A stretch of DNA of 64,000 nt. It comes from Codonopsis lanceolata (taxonomy: Eukaryota; Streptophyta; Magnoliopsida; Asterales; Campanulaceae). Positions 23,480-35,011 of this stretch are shown piece by piece; the stretch's first letter is position 1; each line of letters starts with the position of its first letter. The translations under genes and the position numbers were made by a program. The DNA lies in the NCBI GenBank assembly GCA_013146195.2, contig CM028377.1:1984001-2048000 (forward strand), read 5' to 3'. The notes beneath the pieces were generated by a model, which searched no databases, was not told where the DNA came from, and was given only the letters and a program-made list of their open reading frames with translations.

Positions 23480-23690
23480 TCTACCTACAGACTTCAGTCT
23501 TCAACCGGAAGACATTAGTCCTTACCGGTAGACCTGCAATACTTCCACCGGTAGACTTCCAGTGCTGCCACCAGAAGACCTTCACCAGTAGACTTAGCAG
23601 CAAGTCACCAACAGACTTGAACTAAGTCACCAACAGACCTTGCAGAGCCACCACCAGACTTCCCAAGAAGTCACGAGAAGAGTTAATTTG
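23480..23690 (+). repeat. AGAC-core minisatellite in the copia LTR
   Basis: About ten imperfect units of roughly 20 bases share the pattern caccRgYagacYt (for example ccaccggtagacttcc, tcaccagtagactt, tcaccaacagactt). Equivalent arrays lie at 29243-29420 and 39345-39545 in the other LTR copies. It lies in the downstream part of the LTR, probably within the transcribed leader. Confidence 0.65.
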
Positions 23691-23808
23691 AAGCAACTAG
23701 CAGCTCAACGGTTTTTGTTTCCGTTATTTAATATTTTTCAATATATTCAGTAGGATTGTATAGGGTTCTACCCAACAATCTTGAAACGTTATTTTTTTAT
23801 TTCTGGTT

Positions 23809-23835
23809 ATTATTGTTATTTCAGATAACAATAAT
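23809..23835 (+). other. Perfect hairpin in the copia leader (unit A)
   Basis: attattgttat and ataacaataat form an 11-base-pair perfect stem around the 5-base loop ttcag, 32 bases after the LTR end and about 50 before the gag ATG. The same hairpin is at 29562-29588 (unit B) and 39676-39702 (unit C, loop ttcat). Its conservation suggests a role in the RNA leader such as dimerisation or packaging, but this is inferred. Confidence 0.6.
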
Positions 23836-23886
23836 CTCTTCTATAGAGAACTCTTTAATCTTACAGATTATTGTCGTATTTCAGAT

Positions 23887-26800
23887 ATGACTAACGAGAA
23901 CAATACCTTAGCTCCTTCTACTGGAACTGAAAAGACTGTGACTGGAGACCCTTCGAACTCGAACTCTACAATGACCAATGCAGCAACCATGGCTCAAATG
24001 GTGACTGTTCCACATCTGCCGGTGAACCATAGTGAGAAACCGGAGAAATTCAAAGGGCTGAATTTCAAGCGCTGGCAGCAGAAGATGCTGTTTTACTTGA
24101 CCACGCTTCATTTGGCAAGGTTTCTGAAAGAGGATCCTCCAAATGTTGGTGAAGATGCTGATTTCCAAGCCGTTAGTGCTTTGGATGCATGGAATCAAGC
24201 TGATTTCCTTTGCAAGAGCTATGTACTGAATGGGTTGGAAGACTCGTTGTACGAAGTTTATCGTTTTAAGAAAACGACAAAGGAACTATGGAACTCTCTT
24301 GCCCACATATACACCTCCGAGGATGCTGGGGCCAAGAAATTCATAGTTGGTAGATTCGTGGATTACAAAATGACAGATGCTAAATCTGTGTACAGTCAAG
24401 TACAGGAGCTGCAAGTGCTTTACTCTGAAATTGAGACAGAGGGGATGGAAATTAGTGAAACCTTCAAGGTGGCTGCAATTATTGAAAAATTGCCTCCAGC
24501 TTGGAAGGATTTCAAGAGTTACCTAAAGCATAAACGAAAGGAGATGACTGTTGAACAGCTTGTTGTTCGTCTTCGCATAGAAGAGGACAACAGAGGCAAT
24601 GATAAGAAAATGTTCACTTCTATGGCTGCTAAAGCCAATGTTGTGGAGCATGGTCAAAGCTCTAAAGGCAAAGGGAAATTTGCTAGAGCTGGTAAAGGGA
24701 CAAATTTAGGTCCTAAGGGAGGAGTTTCTAAGAAGATGAAGTTTCTTGGAAACTGCTACAATTGTGGAGGCATGGGTCACAAGTCCACGGTTTGCAAGAA
24801 ACGTAAGAGGGAGCGTGAAGCCAATCTTGTGGATGGCATTGCTCAAGATGTGTCAGATATCAACCTTGCTGCGGTGATCTCTGAAGTCAATTTGGTGGGT
24901 TCAAACCCAAATCAGTGGTGGATTGATACTAGTGCCACTAGGCACGTCTGCTCCAACAAGGAGATGTTCAGCACCTTTGAAGCTGCCGAGGATGGAGAAA
25001 AGATCTACATGGGAAATTTTGCTACCTCTAATATCAAAGGTCAAGGGAAAGTGATCTTGAATATGACTTCTGGGAAGGAATTGACTCTTAACAACGTGCT
25101 CTATGTGCCTGAGATTCGGAAGAATTTCGTTTCTAGATCTTTGCTTGTGAAGCATGGCTTTCGTTTTGTTTTTGAGTCTGACGTTGTAACTTTGGCTAAA
25201 AATGGAATGTTTGTAGGCAAAGGGTATGTTAATGATGGGATGTTTAAGCTATCTGTAATGGTTGTCAAGCCTAAGAGCAGTAATAATAAGAACAAATCTT
25301 ATGTTTACTTGCTTGAGTCTTCCAATTTGTGGCATGGTAGACTAGGACATGTTAATTATGGTACTTTACGTAGACTAATTAACATGGATTGCATACAAAA
25401 ATTCCAAATTGATAAAAATCACAAGTGCGAAACTTGTGTAGAAGCAAAGTTAACAAGAACGTCCTTCCATTCTATTGAAAGAAATAGTGAACCACTTGAT
25501 TAATTCACAGCGATGTGTGTGATTTTAAATCAACACAATCACGTGGTGGGAACAAGTACTTCATAACTTTTGTTGATGATAGCACAAGATTTTGTTATGT
25601 GTATCTTCTTTAAAGTAAAGATGAAGCAATAGAGAAGTTTATTCTCTACAAAACTAAAGCTGAGAATCAACTTAATAAGAAAATTAAGATGTTAAAAAGT
25701 GATCGTGGAGGTGAATATGAATCACCATTCGCTGAATTTTGCGCTAAGCATGAAATAATTCACGAAACAACAGCACCTTATGCACCTCAACAGAATGGCA
25801 TTGCGAAGCATAAAATCGAACTCTTAAAGAGATGATGAATGCCATGTTGTTAAGTTACGGATTACCACGAGAACATGTGGGGAGAAGTTGTTTGTCGTCG
25901 ACTAATTATCTTTTAAATAAGGTACCCAAGAAGCTTGACAAAAGCCCTTACGAGATGTGGCATGGAAGAGTTCCATCCTACAAATACTTGCGAGTGTGGG
26001 GGTGTCTTGCAAAGGTTGTTGTTCCTTTACCTAAAAAGGTGAAAGTAGGACCAAAAACTGTTGATTGCATATTCATTGGTTATGCACATAACATCAGTGC
26101 TTATCGTTTTCTTGTGCACGAGTCTAAGATAGAAGACATACACAAGAATACAATAATAGAATCTCGAAATGTTTCTTTCTTCGAAAATGTATTTCCTTGT
26201 AAGAGGAGCAATGAGTCTAACTCATCTAAATGGGTACATGCTTCGGAAGAAGAAGAACATGAAGAGAATGAGCAAGAAGAGGTGGAACCTCGTCGTAGCA
26301 AAAAGAAGTAGGGTAGAAAAATCTTTTGGTCCAGATTTTCTTACCTACATGCTAGAAAGTGAACCTCAAAGCTACAAAGAGGCTGTGAGTTCCTCCGAGG
26401 GACCTCAATGGAAAGAAGCCATTAAAAGTGAAATTGATTCCATTCTTCAAAATCACACTTGGGAACTAGTGGACCTTCCTCAAGGAAGCAAACCATTAGG
26501 GTATAAGTGGATTTTCAAGAAGAAAATGAAAGTAGATGGAACAATTGATAAGTATAAGGCCAGACTTGTAATTAAAGGTTACGTGAAGGCCTTGATTACT
26601 TTGATACTTATTCTCCTGTTTCGAGAATAACCTCCATTAGATTAGTATTTGCTATTGCCGCATTGCGAAATCTAGAAGTACATCAAATGAATGTAAAGAC
26701 ATCCTTTCTAAATGGTGATTTAGAAGAGGAGATTTACATGGAACAACCAGAAGGGTTTTTTGCTCCAGGGCAAGAAAACAAAGTGTGCAAGTTGGTTAAG

Positions 26801-27898
26801 TCTTTGTATGGCTTAAAACAAGCACCAAAACAATGGCATGAGAAATTTGATAATGCCATGTTGGGTTGTGGATTTAAAATCAATGAATGTGATAAATGTG
26901 TATATGTAAAGGACACTGAAAATGGCTATGTCATTTTATGTCTTTACGTAGACGACATGCTTATCATTGGCAGCAATGATAATATGATCAAATCCACAAA
27001 AGACATGTTAAACTCGAAATTTGACATGAAAGATATGGGGTTAGCTGATATAATCCTTGGTGTTAAAGTTTCTAGAATTTCAAGTGGACTTACTTTAAGT
27101 CAGTCACACTACGTGGATAAAATTCTAGAGAAGTTTAGCAAGGATGACATTGCAATAGCTAGAACTCCTATTGACACAAGTCAACATCTATCAAAGAATA
27201 GAGGTGAGACTGTTTCTCAGATAGAATACTCGAGAATCATAGGAAGTCTGATGTACTTAATGAGTTGTACAAGGCCAGATATTGCCTATGTTGTGAGTAG
27301 ACTGAGTAGATATACGAGTAATCCTGGGACTGATCACTGGAAAGCGATAGTCAGAGTACTAAGGTACTTAAGATATACTCGGGATTATGGACTGCACTAT
27401 ACAAGAGATCCAGCAGTAATCGAAGGATATACAGATGCTAATTGGATCTCTGATATTAAAGACTCAAGGTCTACTAGTGGATTTGTATTCACTTTGGCAG
27501 GTGCAGCCATATCATGGAAATCTTCTAAACAGACTGTAATAGCTAGATCCACGATGGAGTCTGAGTTTATAGCTCTAGATAAAAGTGGTGAAGAAGCTGA
27601 ATGGCTACGCCAATTTATAGAAGATATTCCAAGATGGACAAAACCCGTGCCAGCAATTTGCATACATTGTGACAGTCAATCAGCTATTGGTAGGGCACAG
27701 AGTAACATGTACAATGGTAAGTCTAGACACATACGTCGTAGACATAATACCATTAGACAACTACTCTCAACTGGTACTATCTCTATTGACTACGTGAAGT
27801 CAAAGGATAATATAGCGGATCCGTTAACCAAAGGGTTAAATCGAGAGTTAGTTGAAAAGTCATCAAGAGGAATGGGTCTCAAACCTCTTGAAAAATAA
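23887..27898 (+). pseudogene. Copia unit A gag-pol, frameshifted
   Basis: The ATG at 23887 opens a 538-codon frame: gag (KPEKFKGLNFKRWQQKMLFY), zinc knuckle CYNCGGMGHKSTVC from about residue 290, protease with WWIDTSATRH (DTSA where DTGA is usual, about residue 347) and pre-integrase LWHGRLGHVNYG. A frameshift at about 25498 breaks the integrase core, whose remains run to 26311. RT begins WKEAIKSEIDSILQNHTWELV, is broken near 26580-26660, and continues in frame from 26663 to the stop at 27898. This part holds VDDM (about 26948-26959), YGLKQAPKQWHEKF and RNase H with ADPLTKGL. The motif A Asp codon reads Asn (MNVKTSFLNG, codon 26690-26692), which should abolish RT activity. Upstream is LTR 1, downstream LTR 2. 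Confidence 0.92.
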
Positions 27899-28388
27899 AT
27901 CTATACAATGGAAACCCAACCTAGTTATTTGGAGATCCCAAGATCTAGGTTCAAAGGGACAACCTAATTGTAAAAAGACTTTGAGTCACTTTGGGGATTA
28001 TCTCTTATCAAGTGATGAGTGTAAGTAAGAGGATAAGCATATGGCTTTTAATGATTCTTAAGAATCACCTATGTGAGAGAGAAGTGGGGCCGCTTCGAAG
28101 AGAATTGAATGAGACTCAATTCTTAGACCCTCTTGCAGAACCAGGCGTATGTTCAGGGCCATGAATGAACATAACTATGAGAAGCGAATTGTGTCGGAAG
28201 ATTCTGTGTGAAGTATGTAATCGTTTACTCTTAAGGCGAAACAGTTCAAAGACATCATGTCTCGATCACCGGTAAAGTTAGCATGCTTTCGCAAGGGAAG
28301 GTTCAAAGGTTAACACCTACCTATCCTATGCGGTTTCAACCTGTTGAAGTCTATCACCGTTATCGTCAATTTCCTTCATGTTGGGGAT
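27899..28388 (+). other. 3' UTR and polypurine tract of copia unit A
   Basis: This 490-base non-coding stretch between the RNase H stop and LTR 2 ends in a G-rich tract (ttggggat). It matches the 3' UTRs at 33625-34120 and, partly inverted, 20213-20764. Compared with the others it often lacks a base where they have CAG or CTG. Confidence 0.8.
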
Positions 28389-29533
28389 TGTTGGAAAACT
28401 AGTGTTTTTAAGTGAAGTAAATTGGGGCTTTGAGGCACTAATTTATTTGTGAGTCATTTATGTAATGACTATGATAATTGTGGAATTATGTTCTTCTCCG
28501 TGAGTACATAAGAATACTATATTTATTTGTCCAATTCGGATATCGGATGAATAAGTTATAGAGGTTTAAAGTAGGACATTGGAAATGTTGGAAGTGGGTT
28601 ATCCCACATTGGGAAAATGTGAAAAGGCTTGAAGGGTTTATATACAAAGGCTCCCTTTGTGTTGGGTAAGCTTGTATAGAAAGAACTATCCCTCCCGCGC
28701 CGCATGGGGGTGCAAATCAAGGTCCAATTTGGCTTGGACTGACGTACTCACATATGCGGACACGAATGTCGGACCAAATTGTGCTACCTAGACAAACCCG
28801 CCTTTTGCACATTTTTCTTTTGAATTTTAAATTCAATTTTCGTAACTCCAACATTAAAGAGCAGATTAATTTTATCTTAATGTCCGCTTTAATTGAGTGG
28901 TTAATGGGCATAATCAAAACGTTTTAATTTAATTAAAAGTGTGTTGATTTTTTGGCCTATATAAAGAAACCATTTCCACAACAGAGGAGACACACACAGA
29001 AAACATGAAATTCCCTTCCTCTCGATACACTTGCATTAGCATTGCATCTTGATTATCATTTTTCTTGGCCTCTGTTTGGTGATAGTCTACTGAGCATAGA
29101 TTCAGCGGACCTTAAGTGCAAAGTCATCCGGTGTTACCGTTGTATCCTTGGAGACGTTCGTCCTGAGTAAGAACTCCGAGCACTTACGGGGAGTGGGGCG
29201 AATAACGTTTCAAGGAAACTGTGTTACTGCCTCGGACGTTTTCCTTCTACAGACTTCGGTCTTTAACCAGCCATTAGTCCTACCGTAGACTGCAATACTT
29301 CCACCGTAGACTTCGCTTGCCACCGTAAGACCTTCACCGAAGACCTTAGCGCAAGTCACCGAAGACTTATTTGAACTGTCACCAGACCTTGCAGAGCCAC
29401 CGGCCAGACTTCCCATTTAAGTCACGAAGACTTGATTTGAAGCAACAAGTAGCTCAACGCTTTAGTTTTGTTTTCGTTATTTAATTTCTATTTTTCAATA
29501 TATTCGTAAGATTGTATAGGGTTCTACCCAACA
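28389..29533 (+). repeat. Copia LTR 2, shared by units A and B
   Basis: It starts TGTTGGAAAAC after the unit A polypurine tract and ends CTACCCAACA. At 1145 bases it is shorter than LTR 1 and LTR 3 because of many small deletions, mostly in the AGAC minisatellite. It has a TATA box (cctatataaag, about 28957-28967). It serves as 3' LTR for unit A and 5' LTR for unit B, with no second LTR between them. Confidence 0.9.
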
Positions 29534-29639
29534 ATCTTGAAACGTTATTTTTTTTATGGTTATTATTGTTATTTCAGATAACAATAATCTCTTCTATAGA
29601 GAACTCTATAATCTTACAGATTATTGTCGTATTTCAGAT

Positions 29640-32600
29640 ATGACTAACGAGAACAATACCTTAGCTCCTTCTCTGGAACCTGGAAAGGCGTGGATCGAGA
29701 CACTTCGAACTCGAACCTACTATGACCAATGCCAATGGCTCAAATGGTGATGTTCCACATCTACCGGTGAACCATAGTGAGAAAGGAGAAATTCAAAGGG
29801 CTGAATTTCAAGCGGCGAAGATCTTGTTTACTTGACCACGCTTCATTTGGCAAGGTTTCTGAAAGAGGATCCTCCAAATGTTGGTGAAGATGCTGATTTC
29901 CAAGCCGTTAGTGCTTTGGATGCATGGAATCAAGCTGATTTCCTTTGCAAGAACTATGTACTGAACGGGTTGGAAGACTCGTTGTATGAAGTTTATCGTT
30001 TTAAGAAAACGGCAAAGGAACTATGGAACTCTCTTGACCACAAGTACACCTCCGAGGATCCTGGGGGCCAAGAGTTCATAGTTGGTAGATTCCTGGATTA
30101 CAAAATGACAGATGCTAAATGCGTATGCAGTCAAGCATGAGCGCAAGTGCTTTACTCTGAAATTGAGACAGAGGGGATGGAAATTAGTGAAACCTTCAAG
30201 GTGGCTGCAATTATTGAAAAATTGCCTCCAGCTTGGAAGGATTTCAAGAGTTACCTAAAGCATAAACGAAAGGAGATGACTGTTGAACAACTTGTTGTTC
30301 GTCTTCGCATAGAAGAGGACAACAGAGGCAATGATAAGAAAACGGTCACTTCTATGGCTGCTAAAGCCAATGTTGTGGAGCATGGTCAAAGCTCCAAAGG
30401 CAAAGGGAAATTTGCTAGAGCTGGAAAAGGGACAAACTTAGGTCCCAAGGGAGGAGTTTCTAAGAAGAAGTTTCTTGGAAACTGCTACAACTGTGGAGGC
30501 ATGGGTCACAAGTCCACGGTTTGCAAGAAACCAAAGAGGGAGCGTGAAGCCAATCTTGTGGATGGCATTGCTCAAGATGTGTCAGATATCAACCTTGCTG
30601 CGGTGATATCTGAAGTCAATTTGGTGGGTTCAAACCCAAATCAGTGGTGGATTGATACTGGTGCCACTAGGCACGTCTGCTCCAACAAGGAGATGTTCAG
30701 CACCTTTGAAGCTGCCGAGGATGGAGAAAAGATCTACATGGGAAATTCTGCCACCTCTGATATCAAAGGTCAAGGGAAAGTGGTCTTGAAGATGACTTCT
30801 GGGAAGGAACTGACTCTCAACAACGTGCTCTATGTGCCTGAGATTCGGAAGAACTTAGTGTCCGGATCTTTGCTTGTGAAGCATGGCTTCCGTGTTGTTT
30901 TTGAGTCTGATGTTGTAACTTTGACTAAAAGTGGAATGTTTGTAGGCAAAGGGTATGTTAATGATGGGTTGTTTAAGCTATCTGTAATGGTTGTTAAGCC
31001 TAAGAGCAGTAATAATAAGAACAAATCTTCTGTTTACTTGCTTGAGTCTTCCAATTTGTGGCATGGTAGACTAGGACATGTTAATTATGGTACTTTACGT
31101 AGACTAATTAACATGGATTGCATACCAAAATTCCAAATTGATAAAAATCACAAGTGTGAAACTTGTGTAGAAGCAAAGTTAACAAGAACGTCCTTCCATT
31201 CTATTGAAAGAAATAGTGAACCACTTGAATTAATTCACACTGATGTGTGTGATTTTAAATCAACACAATCACGTGGTGGGAACAAGTACTTCATAACTTT
31301 TGTTGATGATAGCACAAGATTTTGTTATGTGTATCTTCTTAAAAGTAAAGATGAAGCAATAGAGAAGTTTATTCTCTACAAAACTGAAGTTGAGAATCAA
31401 CTTAACAAGAAGATTAAGATGTTAAGAAGTGATCGTGGAGGTGAATATGAATCACCATTCGCGAATTTTGCGCTAAGCATGGAATAATTCACGAAACAAC
31501 AAAGACCTTATGCACCTCAACGAGAATGGCATTGCAGAACGCAAAAATCGAACTCTTAAAGAGATGATGAATGCCATGTTGTTAAGTTCTGGATTACCAC
31601 AGAACATGTGGGGAGAAGTTGTTTTGTCAGCTAATTACCTTTTAAATAAGGTACCCCGCAAGAAGCTTGACAAAAGCCCTTACGAGATGTGGCATGGAAG
31701 AGTTCCATCCTACAAATACTTGCGAGTGTGGGGGTGTCTTGCAAAGGTTGTTGTTCCTTTACCTAAAAAGGTGAAAGTAGGACCTAAAATTGTTTATTGC
31801 ATATTCATTGGTTATGCACATAACAACATTGCTTATCGTTTTCTTGTGCACGAGTCTAAGATAGAAGACATACACAAGAATACAATAATAGAATCTCGAA
31901 ATGTTTCTTTCTTCGAAAATGTATTTCCTTGTAAGAGGAGCAATGAGTCTAACTCATCTAAATGGGTACATGCTTCGAAAGAAGAAGAACATGAAGAGAA
32001 TGAGCAAGAAGAGGTGGAACCTCGTCGTAGCAAAAGAAGTAGGGTAGAAAAATCTTTTGGTTCAGATTTTCTTACCTACATGCTAGAAAGTGAACCTCAA
32101 AGCTACAAAGAGGCTGTGAGTTCCTCCGAGGGACCTCAATGGAAAGAAGCCATTAAAAGTGAAATTGATTCCATTCTTCAAAATCACACTTGGGAACTAG
32201 TGGACCTCCCTCAAGGAAGCAAACCATTAGGGTATAAGTGGATTTTCAAGAAGAAAATGAAAGTAGATGGAACAATTGATAAGTATAAGGCCGACTTGTA
32301 ATTAAAGGTTCTGCACAACGTGAAGGCCTTGATTACTTTGATACTTATTCTCGTTTAGAATAACCTCCATTAGATTAGTACTTGCTATTGCCGCATTGCG
32401 AAATCTAGAAGTACATCAAATGGATGTAAAGCGCCTTTCTAAATGGTGATTTAGAAGAGGAGATTTACATGGAACAACGGAGGGTTTTGCTGCAGGCAAG
32501 AAAACAAAGTGTGCAAGTTGGTTAAGTCTTTGTATGGCTTAAAACAAGCACCAAAACAATGGCATGAGAAATTTGATAATGCCATGTTGTGTTGTGGATT

Positions 32601-33624
32601 TAAAATCAATGAATGTGATAAATGTGTATATGTAAAGGACACTGAAAATGGCTATGTCATTTTATGTCTTTACGTAGACGACATGCTTATCATTGGAAGC
32701 AATGATAATATGATCAAATCCACAAAAGACATGTTAAACTCGAAATTTGACATGAAAGATATGGGGTTAGCTGATATAATCCTTGGTGTTAAAGTTTCTA
32801 GAATTCCAAGTGGACTTACTTTAAGTCAGTCACATTACGTGGATAAAATTCTAGAGAAGTTTAGCAAGGATGACATTGCAATAGCTAGAACTCCTATTGA
32901 CACAAGTCTACATCTATCAAAGAATAGAGGTGAGACTGTTTCTCAGATAGAATACTTGATAATCATAGGAAGTCTGACGTACTTAATGAGTTGTACAAGG
33001 CCAGATATTGCCTATGCTGTGAGTAGACTAAGTAGATATACGAGTAATCCTGGGATTGATCACTGGAAAGCGATAGTCAGAGTACTAAGGTACTTAAGAT
33101 ATACTCGGGATTATGGACTACACTATACAAGAGATCCAGCAGTAATCGAAGGATATACAGATGCTAATTGGATCTATGATATTAAAGACTTAAGGTCTAC
33201 TAGTGGATTTGTATTCACTTTGGCAGGTGCACCCATATCATGGAAATCTTCTAAATAGGCTATAATAGCTAGATCCACGATGGAGTCTGAGTTTATAGCT
33301 CTAGATAAAAGTGGTGAAGAATCTGAATGGCTATGCCAATTTATAGAAGATATTCCAAGGTGGACAAAACATGTGCCAGCAATTTGCATACATTGTGACA
33401 GTCAATCAGCTATTGGTAGGGCACAGAGCAACATGTACAATGGTAAGTCTAGACACATACGTCGTAGACATAATATCGTTAGACAACTACTCTCAAGTGG
33501 TACTATCTCTATTGACTACGTGAAGTCAAAGTATTATATAGCGGATCCGTTAACCAAAGGGTTAAATCGATAGTTAGTTGAAAAGTCATCAAAAGGAATG
33601 GGTCTCAAACCTCTTGAAAAATAA
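29640..33624 (+). pseudogene. Copia unit B gag-pol, frameshifted
   Basis: It has the same order as unit A. The gag start (29640) is broken within the first 40 codons and again near 29800 and 30140. From 30147 a long frame of 446 codons holds gag, zinc knuckle CYNCGGMGHKSTVC, protease with the usual DTGA (WWIDTGATRH), pre-integrase and the integrase core with SDRGGEYE; it breaks at about 31460. Further frames hold integrase end and RT start (31510-32301), RT with VDDM (32509-33258) and RNase H (33280-33573), with in-frame stops at about 33256 and 33571. The motif A Asp is kept (MDVK near 32420), but a frameshift follows at once. B differs from A mainly by small indels at CAG/CTG sites. Confidence 0.9.
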
Positions 33625-34120
33625 GTCTATACAATGGAAACCCAACCAAGTTGACTGGAGATCCCAAGATCCAGGTTCAAAGGGACAACCTAATTGTAAA
33701 AAGATTTTGAGTCACTGTGGGGGATTCGTCTCTTATAGTGATGAGTGTAAGTAAGAGGATAAGCATACGGATTTTAATGATTCTTAAGAATCTCCTATGT
33801 GAGAGAGAAGTGGGGCCGCTTCGAAAAAAATTTATATGAGACTTAATTCTTAGACCCTCTTGCAGAACCAGGTGTATGTTCAGGGCCATGAATGAACATA
33901 ACTATGAGAACTGAATTGTGTCAGGAAGATTCCTGTGTGAAGTATGTAATCGTTTACTCTTAAGGCAGAACAATTCAAAGACATCATGTCTTCTGATCAA
34001 TCGATAAAGTTAGCATTCTTTCGCAAGGGAAGGTTCAAAGGTTAACACCTACCTATCCTATGCAGGTTTCAACTGTTGAAGTCTATCACTGTTATCGTCA
34101 ATTTCCTTCATGTGGGGGAT
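33625..34120 (+). other. 3' UTR and polypurine tract of copia unit B
   Basis: This non-coding stretch between the RNase H stop and LTR 3 ends in tgtgggggat, the polypurine tract. It is close to the unit A 3' UTR. I see no gene in it. Confidence 0.8.
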
Positions 34121-35011
34121 TGTTGGAAAACTAGTATTTTTAAGTGAAGTAAATTGGGGCTTTGAGGCACTAATTTATTTGTGAGTCATTTATGTAATGA
34201 CTATGATAATTGTGGAATTATGTTCTTCTCTGTAAGTACATAAGAATATTATATTTATTTGTCCAATTAGGATATCCGATGAATAAGTTATAGAGGTTTA
34301 AAGTATGACATTGGAAATGTTGGAAGTGGGTTATCCCACATTGGAAAATTGTGAAAGGCTTGAAGGGTTTATATACAAAGGCTCCCTTGTGGTTGGGTAA
34401 GCTTATATAGAAAGAACTATCCCTTCCACGCCCGGAGGGGCCGGGGGGTGCAAATCAAGCTCCAATTTGGCTTGGACTAGCGTACTCGTGTGCCTGCACA
34501 TGCGGACACGAATGTCAGACCAAATTGTGCTACCTAGACAAACCCGCCTTTTGCACATTTTTCTTTTGAGTTTTAAAAATTCAATTTTCGTAACCCCAAC
34601 ATTAAAGAGAAGATTAATTCTGTTTTAATGGACAGTTTAATTCTATCTTAATGTCTGCTTTAATTGGGTGGTTAATAGGCATAATCAAAACGTTTTAATT
34701 AGTAATTAAAGTGTGTTGATTTTTTGGCCTATATAAAGGAACCATTCTCCACAACAGAGGATACGCTCACAGTAAAACACGAAGTTTCTCTTCCTCTGAT
34801 ACACTTGCATTTGCATTGCATATTGATCATCATTTTTCTTGGTCTCCTATTTTGTGATTGGTTCCTGGCATCGATTCAGTTCGTCGGACTTTAAGTGCAA
34901 AGTCATCTGGTACTTCTGTTGTATCCTGGGAGACGTTCGTCCTAAGAAAGAACTCCAGGAACTTACAGGGAGTGGGACGAATAACGTTTCAAGGAAACTG
35001 TGTGTTACACA

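Larger units (their letters stand above)
20765..23777 (+). repeat. Copia LTR 1 (5' LTR of unit A), interrupted by a solo LTR
   Basis: It begins TGTTGGAAAAC and ends TTCTACCCAACA, with TGTTGG/CCAACA terminal inverted repeats. Without the 1806-base insert and its duplication it is about 1.2 kb, matching LTR 3. A TATA box (cctatataaagg, about 23180-23191) marks the promoter. Downstream, 23480-23690 is an array of short units with an AGAC core. In an LTR-to-LTR tandem it also serves as the 3' LTR of unit 0. Confidence 0.9.
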
